64,000 bases of DNA from positions 1,424,001 to 1,488,000 of the forward strand of contig JAJEKV010000054.1 of the NCBI GenBank assembly GCA_021234155.1. The letters run 5' to 3'. A program made the position numbers and the translations under genes. The stretch is from Isoetes taiwanensis (lineage: Eukaryota > Streptophyta > Lycopodiopsida > Isoetales > Isoetaceae). This document shows positions 47,841-58,026 of the stretch, piece by piece. Numbering within the stretch: the first letter of the stretch is position 1; the number at the start of each line of letters is the position of its first letter. The notes under the pieces are model-generated. The model saw nothing but the letters and a program-made list of their open reading frames with translations, had not been told where the DNA came from and did not search any database.

Positions 47841-49190
47841 GCCACGGTTCTATTGCGATAGCAATAGAACCGACATTCCTTGGATGGGGACGCCCCTTTT
47901 TCGCACTCCCTATTTATTCAGCATCTTTTCATTTTTTCGTCATCGGCGTTCTCTTGAGCTAGTTTTCTGCTGCTTCTCTATCCTACCAGTTTCCCTTACC
48001 CTCCCTCCCTTGATGGTTTGTCTGCATCTGTTCTTATCCCGTTTTGTTTTCTCATTACCCCTTTTCATTCCATTTCCTTTTTGTCCATTGACCATCTTTA
48101 TCTATGTTTCCATATTTTTTGGGTCCCTTTGCAGCCTCTAGATCTTCTATGGTTTCCTTTCGATGTTTTTGATAGTGCCTATGTCCTTATTCATCAGTTT
48201 TCCCGATGTGGCACTTTAGTCTCTGAGGCCTACTCATTATCTCGTTCTTCTCGGAGTCTGTCAAATCTTCTGTACTTTTCAGGTCGCCTTGCAGCCCTCG
48301 ATATCCTCTGTGCTTTCTTTCTTCTTTGAAGATATATATATTCTTATTTCTATTTTTTCTCGGTGTGGCTCTGTAGCCTCCACGATTTCTTATCATTTTA
48401 TTCTTTTTCGGCATGGCTATAGCCTCGTGACTTGTTTTCTTGTTCATTCTCTCTTGGACTATATTTATTATTCATTTTCACAGGCGTGTGGATCTGTCTA
48501 TGTTGTGGCTCTGGTGTCGTCAGCTTTGTCTGCATAGTTTGTTTTTCTCGGCGTGGCACTGTAGCCTCCGAATAAGTATTTGCTATGCATTTTCTCTTTG
48601 GCATGGCGATGTAATTATGAGGCATAACTCTCTTTCATTTTCTCTCGGCGTGGCAACGTAGCCTCCGAGGCAGCACTAATCGGTTGTTTTTCCCGCGAGG
48701 GTCATTTTCCGCGGACGGTTCCCGATTGGTCGGCTGTTGTTTCTTTCTCGGCGTGGCCCTGGAGCCTCCGAGTCTTCTTGCCTATGGCATCTAACTCATT
48801 GACGGGTTATTTTTCTTTCAGCCTTGACTCTGTAGGATTTTTTCAGGTCTTGTGGTTGCCAGAGTGCGTGGGGTCGTGCTTCAACTATTTGCTTGGGCTT
48901 TCCTCAAAAACTGGAGAAGGTGTGGTTCTTCTTCCCGATAAGAAGCAGTCACCAGGTCTTCTCACCTTTGCATCGACCAAGTAGCGGATAAAACCATCTT
49001 TTATGTTGTATTCTTTAGTATCATCATGCTCTCGATGATTGTCTAGTTTCGGAGCATTTAAAGTTCATATTTCCAAATTTACCTACCCTTAGTGAGGGAT
49101 CCATTTGTACTCAATGTTTTACAAAGCTCAATGAGAACACCACTTCACTTCGGCCGATATATATGTTGTCATAGGACCCATCCTAGGAAT
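47841..49190 (-). mobile_element. Helentron-like element E2 (1.35 kb, non-autonomous)
   Basis: The shorter member of the head-to-tail pair. It has the same 152-bp hairpin end (47,841-47,992) and the same 40-bp opposite end (49,151-49,190) as E1. Its interior includes at least seven degenerate units of about 50-bp spacing built on CTCGGCGTGGCACTGTAGCC then TCCGAG (48,205-48,772). It abuts E1 with no spacer. The exon sequence resumes at 49,191 with no target-site duplication. Confidence 0.65.
48205..48772. repeat. Hairpin-bearing repeats of about 50-bp spacing in E2
   Basis: Units at about 48,205, 48,360, 48,409, 48,547, 48,598, 48,645 and 48,747 follow TCTCGG-CGTGGC-n-TGTAGCC-TCCGAG. Their spacing is close to multiples of 50 bp. 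The best units can fold CTCGG/CCGAG with GGC/GCC. Confidence 0.75.
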
Positions 49191-49409
49191 AATAACAATT
49201 TGTGAAGCAGACCATATTAGCTTCATAACTCTTTCTCTAAATGCCAAGATAGTTATTTCTGTAAGATTTTTTTGTAATACCGACAATATTATACCTTGTG
49301 CTCACAAATGCTCCGAGCTTGAAGGGTCTGAAGATCCCAGATAATGAGTTTGGCATCCACTGAACCAGTGGCGGCTAAAGGTAAACTGCACTTTTGGTGG
49401 TCAATAGTT

Positions 49410-50863
49410 AATCCAAAAGCATCCACCCAGAACAAAAGCACCAGAACAAAAGCACCAAAAGCACCAAAAGCCTAATTAAGCTAATTAGCTGATTATTAAT
49501 GCCAGGTGGCATGAGTCGATTGGCCAAGGGAGGGGTTTGCTAGTTTAGTCTATCCTAGGTTAATCCCTGAACCAGAATCGACCAGGAGCTTCAGCCAGGC
49601 GCTTTCCCCAAAACCCTACATCAGTTGAGATGGATCATCCTCAAGACAACGGATCGAGTCGCTTTAACAGTTAGTCCGTAGGAGTAGGTGTGATTAGTAG
49701 AATAGCGCCTCTGAGGCACCTCTGTGTGTGATGGTTCCTATTTTTCTCTATGATTTAGCAATAGAGGCTAATCCTTGTTTGAAAGGTGAGATGCTCTTCT
49801 TTCTGATTCTATAGTTGCTCTGAAATGATGGATTGATGGTTCTTTGCATAGTATTACTCTGGAAATGGGGGGAACTACGGGGGGTAGAGACCTCTGAGCT
49901 CATATATCATAGTATGATTCTAGTTAGCGCCCTATAAATCCCATTAGATGTGGCCTGTTTACAAGAGCCCACCGAGCTGTGGAATCTATGGCATCATTGA
50001 AGCACCAGATAAGGGGCATAGTGATGAAGTGTGGGGTGGGGTCTCGCCTGAGCATAAAAGGCTACGGGGACTCCTTCAGTGAGCTAGGCCTAATAGTCGA
50101 TCACGTAGAGGGCCGGGTATGGGTCTAACACTCCCTGGGTACAGAGGTGTGACCCGTATGGGGCATCTTGTACTTTGAAGATAAAGTTAGGGGAGTAGGT
50201 CGGGTACAGAAGGAGCTGCTGATGTATCTCTTCCTCTAGTTCACCCACGGATTCACTGCGACTCTGGAAGGGGACACTTCTCTGACCTGCCTCATCGGAC
50301 CGGGGAGATGTAACTCGGAGTAGTCCCGAAGGGTGATTCCTTGGGATGGCGTTTCCGGAAGGCTACAATGGCGCCATAGCTTGACTCAGCTCATCTGCAA
50401 AGTGTGCACAGGAGGGGCGGATAGAGTGGACTACCCTAGCCACTGTTCTATGCCAGCCACCGCTAGGTTATACCTCTGTCTGCTGATTCCCTTGAGACCG
50501 AGCCGTCAGTCTTTCCTCACAAGAGTCTGAGCCGGGGTAGAACCTGGGGTTTGGGGTGTTTTACTTAGGACTAGATGCATCTTCTTTGTCCGTAGTACTG
50601 GGATGGATGTGCCACCCTTCGTGGTGGTTTATTATGTATGATTTATGTTGTATGCTAACATGTATTCACGCTTCCGCGATATAGGAGATCCATTGAAGGT
50701 ATGGACCCGAATGGCACCTCCATGTCCTTCCCCCGGTTATCTGCTATACGGATAGTCCGAGGTAGACGGAGGGCCCTGCTCATGGCGAGCTGATTGCTAT
50801 GGGAGGGGGAAGTCCCTGTATGTATACGTCCGGAGTGCCGTATATGTTCAGGGAGCGTCACAG
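49410..50863 (+). mobile_element. LTR of an LTR retrotransposon, start uncertain
   Basis: The right border is marked by a primer-binding site at 50,864-50,875. The preceding 1.4 kb has no long ORF and is moderately GC-rich, like a plant LTR. The left border was not located; three AAAAGCACC repeats at about 49,430-49,465 lie near it. No gag or pol follows, so this is a truncated or internally deleted element. It cuts off the upstream exons of the AAMP-like gene. Confidence 0.5.
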
Positions 50864-50875
50864 TGGTATCAGAGC
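50864..50875 (+). other. Primer-binding site for initiator tRNA-Met
   Basis: TGGTATCAGAGC is complementary to the 3' end of plant initiator tRNA-Met, the usual minus-strand primer of copia and many gypsy elements. It follows GCGTCACAG, consistent with an LTR ending in CA. Confidence 0.8.
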
Positions 50876-51044
50876 ATGATTTTGGGAAAAACCAAATCAT
50901 TGCACTGGCCAAATACTAACTCGTTGAATCGATAGTTAGTGACGGTGATTTGAGTGTAGACTTAGGTCTTTGTGAGTTGGATACGTTAATGTGTGTTATA
51001 TGTGTGTATGTGTGTTGTATGGTGTATTGAATGTGTGGATAAGA

Positions 51045-51330
51045 TATTTAAAAAAAAAAAAAAAAAACCCCTAAACTGCTTGGGCTGGGTATACCAAGGT
51101 CGCCAAATCGGTGGAGGAGACGCCGAGTAGGGGCACGGCAGCTTACGGGTTTCTGGCCCCGCCTCTTAATTAAAAAAAAGGGGAGGGGAAGCAAACCTTA
51201 AGCTGCGGCTGGGTATACTATTAGTCGCCAGGGGCGTCGGTAGGAGACGCCGGGGGTAGAGGCGGCGTGCAAGTTCTGCAGCCCCGCCCTTTAAAAAAAA
51301 AAAATTTAAAAAAAAAAATAAAAAATAAAC
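51045..51330. repeat. Two-copy GC-rich tandem duplication with A-runs
   Basis: A unit containing GGCTGGGTATAC, GGTCGCCA or AGTCGCCA, GGAGACGCCG and CCCCGCC occurs at about 51,080-51,170 and 51,205-51,295, each flanked by A-rich runs. The period is about 124 bp. The A-runs suggest a processed or SINE-like origin, but no polymerase III boxes were seen. Confidence 0.7.
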
Positions 51331-51334
51331 AAGG

Positions 51335-52840
51335 TGCTACGCACGGAGGGTTGCCCTCTGGGGGCGCGAAAGTGTATTTTCATAGTTTCTGTTTCGTCAT
51401 TGTCGGGTCTTTGTTTGAACACACAGTGTCATTTTCTCAGTCCATGAGTTTTGTTTACGAAGCTGTGCAGGTCAATTCATAGAACTGAGGGAGGGTTCAA
51501 TTTATAGAATTGAGGGAGGACAGATCCTTGATCATTGTGACAAAGCATACGATCGTGGATCTGTCCACGCACAACAGATCATTGCATTCGAGAGAGTCTA
51601 GATTGTTATTTCGCTAAAGCTTTTGTTTTACATGTTGAATTTTTTGCTTTTTTAAAGCTTGGCAATATGATATTCCACAACTAGTGATTCCGTAATTTTT
51701 TGTATCAATCAAGTTTATCAATTTTGGAGATTCATACAATTTTGCCCTCCACATCTGTCCAGTTGAAGAATAAATACTTGTCTTGAAAGTACACGCACCC
51801 GGTGGAATAAAACCGATGTTATAGAGAGCTGTTGTTTTCATCCACTTCATACTCAGAAAGCATGGGCACGAAAGTGCAGCAAAATGCTTCCTTGTCTTTC
51901 AAAAGCAGGGATGTTCCATCTCCACTTGAGGTCATATACAACAAATTGGGGTAATGGAACATTTACACAAGGTGTCATCATGTACAACTGAGACATCCCA
52001 GCGCAAAGTGCTACTCGAGGAAAAATGGGATCCCAGGCTACTGTCTTGATTGGGTCCTTTTACAGGATGTATTTGAATGCTCGTGGAAACATGTCTAAGG
52101 TGAACAAGGTCCAAACATTTTGGACTTAAAGTATATTGTCTTAAAGGTTAATTCAAATGCACGTTGAAGGATACTCTTAAATATCGGATACTCCTAAATA
52201 TCTATAATAAAGATAAAGGTAAACCTTTTATTGTCCCGAGATAATGTGATCCTTTATAGACTCTTTGGTTTTTTACTTATCTAGGAATGACAGTGATGGA
52301 AGATCTTTTATAGTTCATTTCATCCAACTTAAACAAATAATTCGACCAACTTGTTTGGTTTGCACATGCTTCAATCGTTTAGTCTAAGTTTATTATGACT
52401 GATATTTTGTTTCCATCTTTAGCGTGTATCATCAAACAACATTGAATTATCAAGTAACCATATCGTAAAAACTGCCTCTTAAGCAAAAATGAGACCATTT
52501 ACCATTTGCCCGCTTTAGATAAGAACTAGTCAAAAGCACGTTTGATTACTTTGCATAGCAAATTGTAGGATGTGGTATGGGTAAGGACAAGAGCTATCAC
52601 AAGAATGCATGGAAAGACATGTGGATTGCTATCTCAAACAGGCAAACTAAAACAATTTACAACAAGTTGAAAGATCGAGTTTCTTTGAACATGTTTACAA
52701 CAATGTTCAACAAAAATAAGCAAAAAGAACCTGCACCAAATAGCATGATAAGTGTATATATAATAGTTGTACATAACAAGATAGCATCAATGGTCTATAC
52801 TCTTGCCTTTGTGGTTTACAAACATAAGTTTAAGATGAGG
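51335..52840. other. Stretch without a supportable gene
   Basis: No conserved exon or element recognised. An open frame at 52,577-52,933 overlaps the antisense of the PPR fragment at its right end and is probably a chance frame. GAACTGAGGGAGG and GAATTGAGGGAGG are tandem at 51,482 and 51,505. Confidence 0.45.
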
Positions 52841-52849
52841 CTGCTTGTA

Positions 52850-53330
52850 AACATTGGCCATCTTTCTGTTGGAATAGAGATCTTTGAAGTTGCATGCTTC
52901 TCAATGACATATTCTTCTGATTGCATATTTTGAAAGCATTTCCATGAATCCTTGCTGGATCCATTCTCAGCATATCCAGAAATTAATGTGTTCTAGGTCA
53001 CAACACTACTGAGGGTAGCTTGTCTAATACATGTTATGCGTCTAGAAGTGAGCCATATTTGGCACACATATCAACTAGAGTGCCACCCATGAAAGGACCG
53101 CCTTCCAAACCCTTATATGCAATTTCCATATGTATTACCCTACCCTTATGTCTTGCACCTATGCTGCAACATGCATTCAAACAACACACTAATGTGACTA
53201 TCAAATTCACTTTCAACATATGCTTTTTAATCCGGTGCAGTCTAGCAAGCAACATCACGGACTAAAAGTCTGTCAAAAACCTGTTGTGCTTCAATGGCTT
53301 GTTAAAATGAAGTGCGGGCATATGCATCTT
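52850..53330 (-). pseudogene. PPR protein fragment 1 (internal PPR repeats)
   Basis: Minus-strand text near 53,040-53,190 reads LNACCSIGARHKGRVIHMEI and GTLVDMCAKYGSLLDA, matching the plant PLS-type PPR phrase for a helix pair (KACGSIGA-x-x-x-G-x-x-IH ... LVDMYAKCGSL). After a frame break LISGYAENGSSKDSWKCF (about 52,965) continues the next repeat. PLS PPR proteins bind organellar RNA, often for C-to-U editing. Stops and frame shifts make this a pseudogene. Confidence 0.8.
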
Positions 53331-53879
53331 GTCAACCCGTGTTGACAACAGGCTAGGCCTATAACTTATAAGGTTCAATCTATAAAATGCCATCAAGAAT
53401 AGAAGTTATCTCTTCTAGACATTTTGTCAGAAATGTATATAAAAACCATTTTCCCTCTGATTCTATGGCTTGAACAGAACGAACACCATTTGCTTCCTAG
53501 AGTTGACATTCATAGAAAGCTCCACATATAGTTTCATCCAAAATAGTGATATTTTTTTATACAAATATGCATTTTACACAAATTTAGGGCCAACCATGTA
53601 GTATTTTGGCACTTGCATTGAGTTTCCCTAATATATTTAGACGTTTGACATCTTCAGTTTCCTTGACCTTGTATTCCATGATAATCTCTAGGCCAACAGC
53701 CCAAATAGAAAATGAGAGCTAAATTTTGATTATATTTCAATTTCAATTTTGTCTTCTGAAATGCTTGTCGATTCACTAGCATAGAGCGGATTGCAAAATA
53801 TAAGAGCTTGTTGATTCAGGATCATGCTTCCTGGCTAGAAGTAGCAATTTTTTAAAATTACCTGATTGTGGTGGAGGCT

Positions 53880-54750
53880 TGAACAATGTATGTGCTATGC
53901 CAAGATCCATCTTTAATCTTTAATAGAAGTTACTAAAGTTATGTGCGAACTACTGAAATTCAGCTTTGCAAGTTCATTAGAACATTGGCCTCCTAGCTCC
54001 CAATTGTAATGCAATCTACAAACGATGAGCATTGTCCAGGCTAAAGTACCTTGCAGTGGATGTGTGGCCTCTTTGAAGTATCCAATGCAGCCCATATGGG
54101 TAACCATATAACTGTAATGAGATCTATTTGATGGTAAGCTGGCCATGTCCCATTGATCTAAAATACTAGAGACCTTCATCCATTATGCGGAATGACTACA
54201 TGCGCTTAAGATACCAAGATACCGATTGGAAGCCATACTATCCGGCTACGCCACAATGCTCCATGTCCTCAAGAAACTTAATAGCTGGCCCTACATCACC
54301 GAAATGGACATAACCTACAAACATTAAGCTCCTTGATAAGTCATCACGATTCATTGGTCAAATACTTTGTTTGCCTCCATCACATAACCACACTACTATC
54401 TCGCAAGGGCTAAAAATCAAATTGCGATCCAACGATGCGCTCATGAATATGTTTTTCATTTTCTAGAACAACGATATTGCCATATGCTTTCGGGATATTC
54501 ACGGCTGAAATCTATCGGCTTTATGCGATCTCTACTTGAGAACTTAAGGGCAAAGGAGGCATTCACAACACTCAAAAACATATCCACGAAACCATGTTAC
54601 TCTAGCATATGACATCTTGAGATGGCAGGTTGCAAAGATGGCCAATAAAGGAAATGAAGGAGTATTCTAGTGCACAAAAGTTTTCTGATGCCAGAGCAGG
54701 ACCTCTACTAAGTTTAATGTATAGCAGTTAATAAAGTGACAGCTCATGCT
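53880..54750 (-). pseudogene. PPR protein fragment 2 (last repeats and E motif)
   Basis: Minus-strand blocks in order: GDVGPAIKFLEDMEHCGVAG (about 54,290), LSACSHSA, MDEGL, DHYSYMVTHMG or GYFKEA (about 54,080), and WTMLIVCRLHYNWELGG with NELAKLN (about 53,960-54,040). The last matches the E motif of plant PLS PPR proteins (LL-x-ACR-x-H-x-N-x-ELG). Several in-frame stops are present. It lies 5' of fragment 1 on the same strand although it represents the C-terminal end. Confidence 0.8.
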
Positions 54751-54979
54751 TCCACGTGAACAAAACTTCCATAAAACCACGAGAAAAGAAGATATCCTTT
54801 TATGCAGGGATGGTCAACTTATTACATGGGGAACAAAGAGAATCTCTTGCCATACTGCCATGCTTTGTGGATATCTGGACCAAAAATGTTGATAAAGACC
54901 ATAAGCAAAGCATGCAAAGCATGCCAAGCACTTGGAGGACTGTTAATAACATTTGCAAAGCACCACTAACTGCCATGGT

Positions 54980-55725
54980 TTAAGCAGTAGTCTCTACACG
55001 CTTCATGGAGTACATAAGACCTGCTACTAGTTCTTGCCGCCTGCTAAAAGTGATGAAGGCGATACACCTTGAAAAAAACTAAGGTGTAAGTCTTCTCAAA
55101 TGTAAATGGATATATACAAAAAAACAGCATAGGACATGGAAGTACAATGAACTGCGACATTTTATAGTTGGACAGATGGAATGAAACATAATTGACTCAA
55201 GTAGGAAATCAGTAGGGAATCTAAAATAAATGAAGAAAAGAGTACTTTAGAAATGCAAGACATTTTTCTTTGACATGCCTGTAGAGTTGCCACGATAAAA
55301 AGCCAAAACAAGGAATACAAGATCCTCAAAATGCAAGATCATAGACTGGACTAAATAGATGCATGAAAAACAAGGTAAAGCCATTAAAATGTAAAACATG
55401 ATTGTTATTTTATAGTATATTATTAAACCTAGATCTACACCGCTTGAAGCCATATATTTCAGGAGATGAGTGAAACAATGATTTGCAAAAAACAATTAGA
55501 TATGTGAAAACCAAAGGGGACTTGGCCCACCACTAGAAGACTTGTACTAGGATTTGATCGAACTTATGTATCAAAATTGAAATATTCAGCTCTGGTGCTG
55601 CCATAACAATATGAACCAACATTTCCAATGTAAGACAGAGAATCATCCGAAGAAAATACAAACTATGGCATGTTTGGGTAGAAGCACGAAAGCGGCTTCG
55701 AGCAAAAATCAAGAATCTTGTGATT
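54980..55725. other. Stretch without a supportable gene
   Basis: No ORF with a recognisable motif, no RNA gene and no clear repeat. AT-rich. Confidence 0.4.
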
Positions 55726-56480
55726 CTAGAGTGACTTAGAACTAGTACCTATATATCTGCGACTACAAATTAAGCCCCTCTTTGGATCTTGCGGAAGAGA
55801 CAGCTCCAAAAAGCATTTGAACCTTCTCGGGACTTGGTGCCGTAACCTGAACGTAGCATTTTCTGATGCATTGCCTTTAGATACACCACCACAAGAGAGA
55901 AACTTCAAAAGTGCATCCACAACTCCACTTCCAACGAATTCAAATGTAGATACTCCATCACCATTTCCCAGCTCAGTAAGTATATCAGATATCACACTAA
56001 TTATATGCTCATCACATGAAGGAGATAAAGGAATTGTCCTTGCTTTCCCTTTTCCCTTGCCTTTCACCTCTGCTAAGCCATTGGCATTCAACTTTGCACA
56101 AAGATCCTTAAGCTTGCACAAGCTATCACTAACTCCTATAACGAGGCCAACATCTGCAGAAAAATACGTGTCCTTGAGCTGTTTAGCCAACAGCATCTTG
56201 GAGGCCACTACGAGAAGGCAGAACAACTTGCTCAAGACCAGTTGGAGGCGAACCAACAACGTCAACACTTGAGCCACTTGGATCCTCAGGCATTGCATCA
56301 ACATTAGATCCAGTAGGACGACGTCTACAAGGAATACGACGAGGTTTAACAGAACTAGAAGAACCATCTATATTCCTCCCTGAAGGTGAAGTAATGTCTT
56401 TGATTCTAGAGAATGTGTAACAATCATTTGGTAAATCAACAAAAGCCTTTCCTTTTTTTGGGGATAACCACAACAAATGC
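55726..56480 (-). pseudogene. Fragment of a UPL3-like HECT ubiquitin ligase gene
   Basis: The minus-strand frame reads LAKQLKDTYFSADVGLVIGV and then SDSLCKLKDLCAKLN, a basic linker KGKGKGKART, ISDILTELGNGDGVSTFEFV with SGVVDALLKFLSCG, and RHQVPRRFKCFLEL. These match the ARM-repeat/linker region of plant UPL3/UPL4 HECT E3 ligases (phrases such as GDGVSTFEFIGSGVV-x-ALL). No HECT catalytic domain is in the window. A frame change near 56,200 separates an upstream Ser/Arg-rich part (PSGRNIDGSSSSVKPRR). A single exon or captured fragment is most likely. Confidence 0.7.
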
Positions 56481-56699
56481 AAGCATAGATTTCCTGATTC
56501 TGCACATTCAACTGCACCTCATGACTGGAAGCTGGTGTTCAAAGCAAACAATGGGCTCGTATGCCTTGTTATACGACAACTCTCCATTGGCTAGTAACTC
56601 TTCAGTATACTCTACCCCTCTGTTGGGTACTATCTCATGATCAGAAACCTCACTATCCATTATAACATCCACCTGAGCTTTCATCATGCATTGAGCCAA

Positions 56700-57425
56700 T
56701 TTTGCCTTCCTCGATATGCTCGCTAAATTCCTATGCTATACCTATTTTTCCAGAACTGAAGACAGGTATTCCTTGGGCATCAGATTCTGATCAAACCTGA
56801 ACAATGGAATAAAATACCCAAAGACGACATAGGATAAGCAAAATCATTGTAACAAACCCCGAGCCAACTTCACTTTTGCAAGTAGCTTCGTACGCATCAC
56901 TTATTTCTAGAGCTTAGTTTGACCCATCTAAGAAATTTATTGTTGTTGCGGGCCACGGACAAAATTGCAAATGAGCTCCAACCCGAAATGTCCCATATCC
57001 AAAGTGCCATTGGCATGTTATCATTGCAGTGAGAAGATAGTGATTATTTACACTCCAAGATAAGAGACCTGCAAATGAAATTGACATAATGAGAATAAGC
57101 ATTTTGTAGCATGTCTCAAAATCAAACAATGTAACTCCACCCTCTGAGTTAGGTAGGCAGTAAATGGATGTGTTTTGCAAGTATGGAGATACAATGTATG
57201 TCGAATGTTGCTCAGATATGAAGAATACTTGAAGGAAAAAACCAGAAACAAAGGCACTCAACATACATGGATGGAAATCAAGCTCTGGACAAAATTGCTA
57301 TATCCGAACCCTTTTAACCCTTGGACATATTGCAAGGCTATTTTCTACGATTTTTATGCTCAAATGCCACAAACCTTTAAATTTCTCAACATAGAATGCA
57401 AAGAATCGTGCCATTACCTCTTCAT
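56700..57425. other. Stretch of uncertain content
   Basis: Between the UPL3-like and WD40 fragments. Open frames on both strands at 56,914-57,264 have no recognisable motif. It could be intron of a decayed gene. Confidence 0.35.
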
Positions 57426-57427
57426 GC

Positions 57428-57500
57428 TTGTCGTGGTCGCATTATTCCACAACTTGATCTGTCCATCCCAGCTGCAAGTCGTCAAACCATTTTGCAACAA
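57428..57500 (-). pseudogene. Single WD40-repeat exon fragment
   Basis: Minus-strand text NGLTTCSWDGQIKLWNNA is a classical WD-repeat end (S-W-D-G-x-I-K-L-W). I could not extend it into further repeats, so the parent gene is unknown. It may be an isolated exon of a decayed gene. Confidence 0.5.
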
Positions 57501-57619
57501 AAAAGACCATTTAAGACCCCACCGAATTACAAGAATGGAAAATAAAAAACATCAAATCTCCTAAATCCCTCTTCAAGAAAACTTATTTATGAGGATGTAA
57601 GTCGTCCAAATGCCAGGGT

Positions 57620-57841
57620 ACTCGAGCGTTCTTATTCATCAGTTGGAGCTTGGGTCTGCCATGCCAGTTACCCGTGGAACATCCGGAATCGAGAACGCAG
57701 GTGACCGCCAATTTACAGGAAATAATGGGTTTTTAGCAGTCACCAGCATATCCTGGGTATATTCTAGCATATACCTAGGATATGCTACAAACCCACATAA
57801 ACAAGGGTTTGCCCCCCTAGGGGCAACCCAAAAAAAATAAA
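57620..57841 (-). repeat. Dispersed repeat R1, copy 2 (inverted)
   Basis: Reverse complement of 28,725-28,935. It ends sharply at GGGGCAACCCAAAAAA (57,841), about 185 bp before the start codon of the histone-fusion ORF, and could contribute to that unit's upstream region. Confidence 0.85.
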
Positions 57842-58026
57842 GTTAGGGTAGATTGAGTTTTAACGCCTCTTTTGGCCCATTTCTTTCCAAAACACTTCTT
57901 TCTTTTCTTCCTCCTTTGAGCCGCCATAGCCACCGGACTTGGAGCTTTGAGCCGCCATAGCCAACCTTGCCAACATCTTTCCGCTTAGGCTCTAGCTTGA
58001 GGCGCCAGCCACACCAACCCATCACC

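Larger units (their letters stand above)
37568..49387 (-). pseudogene. AAMP-like WD40 gene, C-terminal exons, interrupted by an 11.4-kb insertion
   Basis: Minus-strand exon 49,295-49,387 reads LAATGSVDAKLIIWDLQ and ICEHK, matching the penultimate WD repeats of plant AAMP homologues (Arabidopsis At1g71840 type). The next exon reads MKLIWSASQIVI up to 49,191 and resumes at 37,806 with TGCGDGKVRLWDGRTGACVR. Joining the two sides restores an uninterrupted codon series, so the 11,384 bp between 37,807 and 49,190 is an insertion. The final exon 37,568-37,628 reads DEKFIIAGYDDSTVRVFEI and a stop. Intron phases do not match exactly at two junctions and the linker GHxDAIQ region is missing, so the gene may already have been a pseudogene. 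AAMP-type proteins are WD40 scaffolds. Exons upstream of 49,387 were not found; an LTR lies there. Confidence 0.75.

Noticed and set aside
37806-47992. The 152-bp direct repeats as LTRs of a TRIM or other LTR element
   Set aside because: They can be read as TG...CA, but there is no target duplication or primer-binding site, and the 40-bp repeat at the other end together with the exact exon rejoining fits two tandem elements better.
45508-48661. Several Phe/Leu/Ser-rich open frames that look like membrane proteins
   Set aside because: They follow from the T/C-rich strand composition of the Helentron-like elements. No conserved motif, and neighbouring frames are similarly open.
52577-52933. 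118-codon Lys-rich plus-strand ORF
   Set aside because: No motif and no exon context; its right end is antisense to the PPR fragment. Kept only as part of an unassigned stretch.
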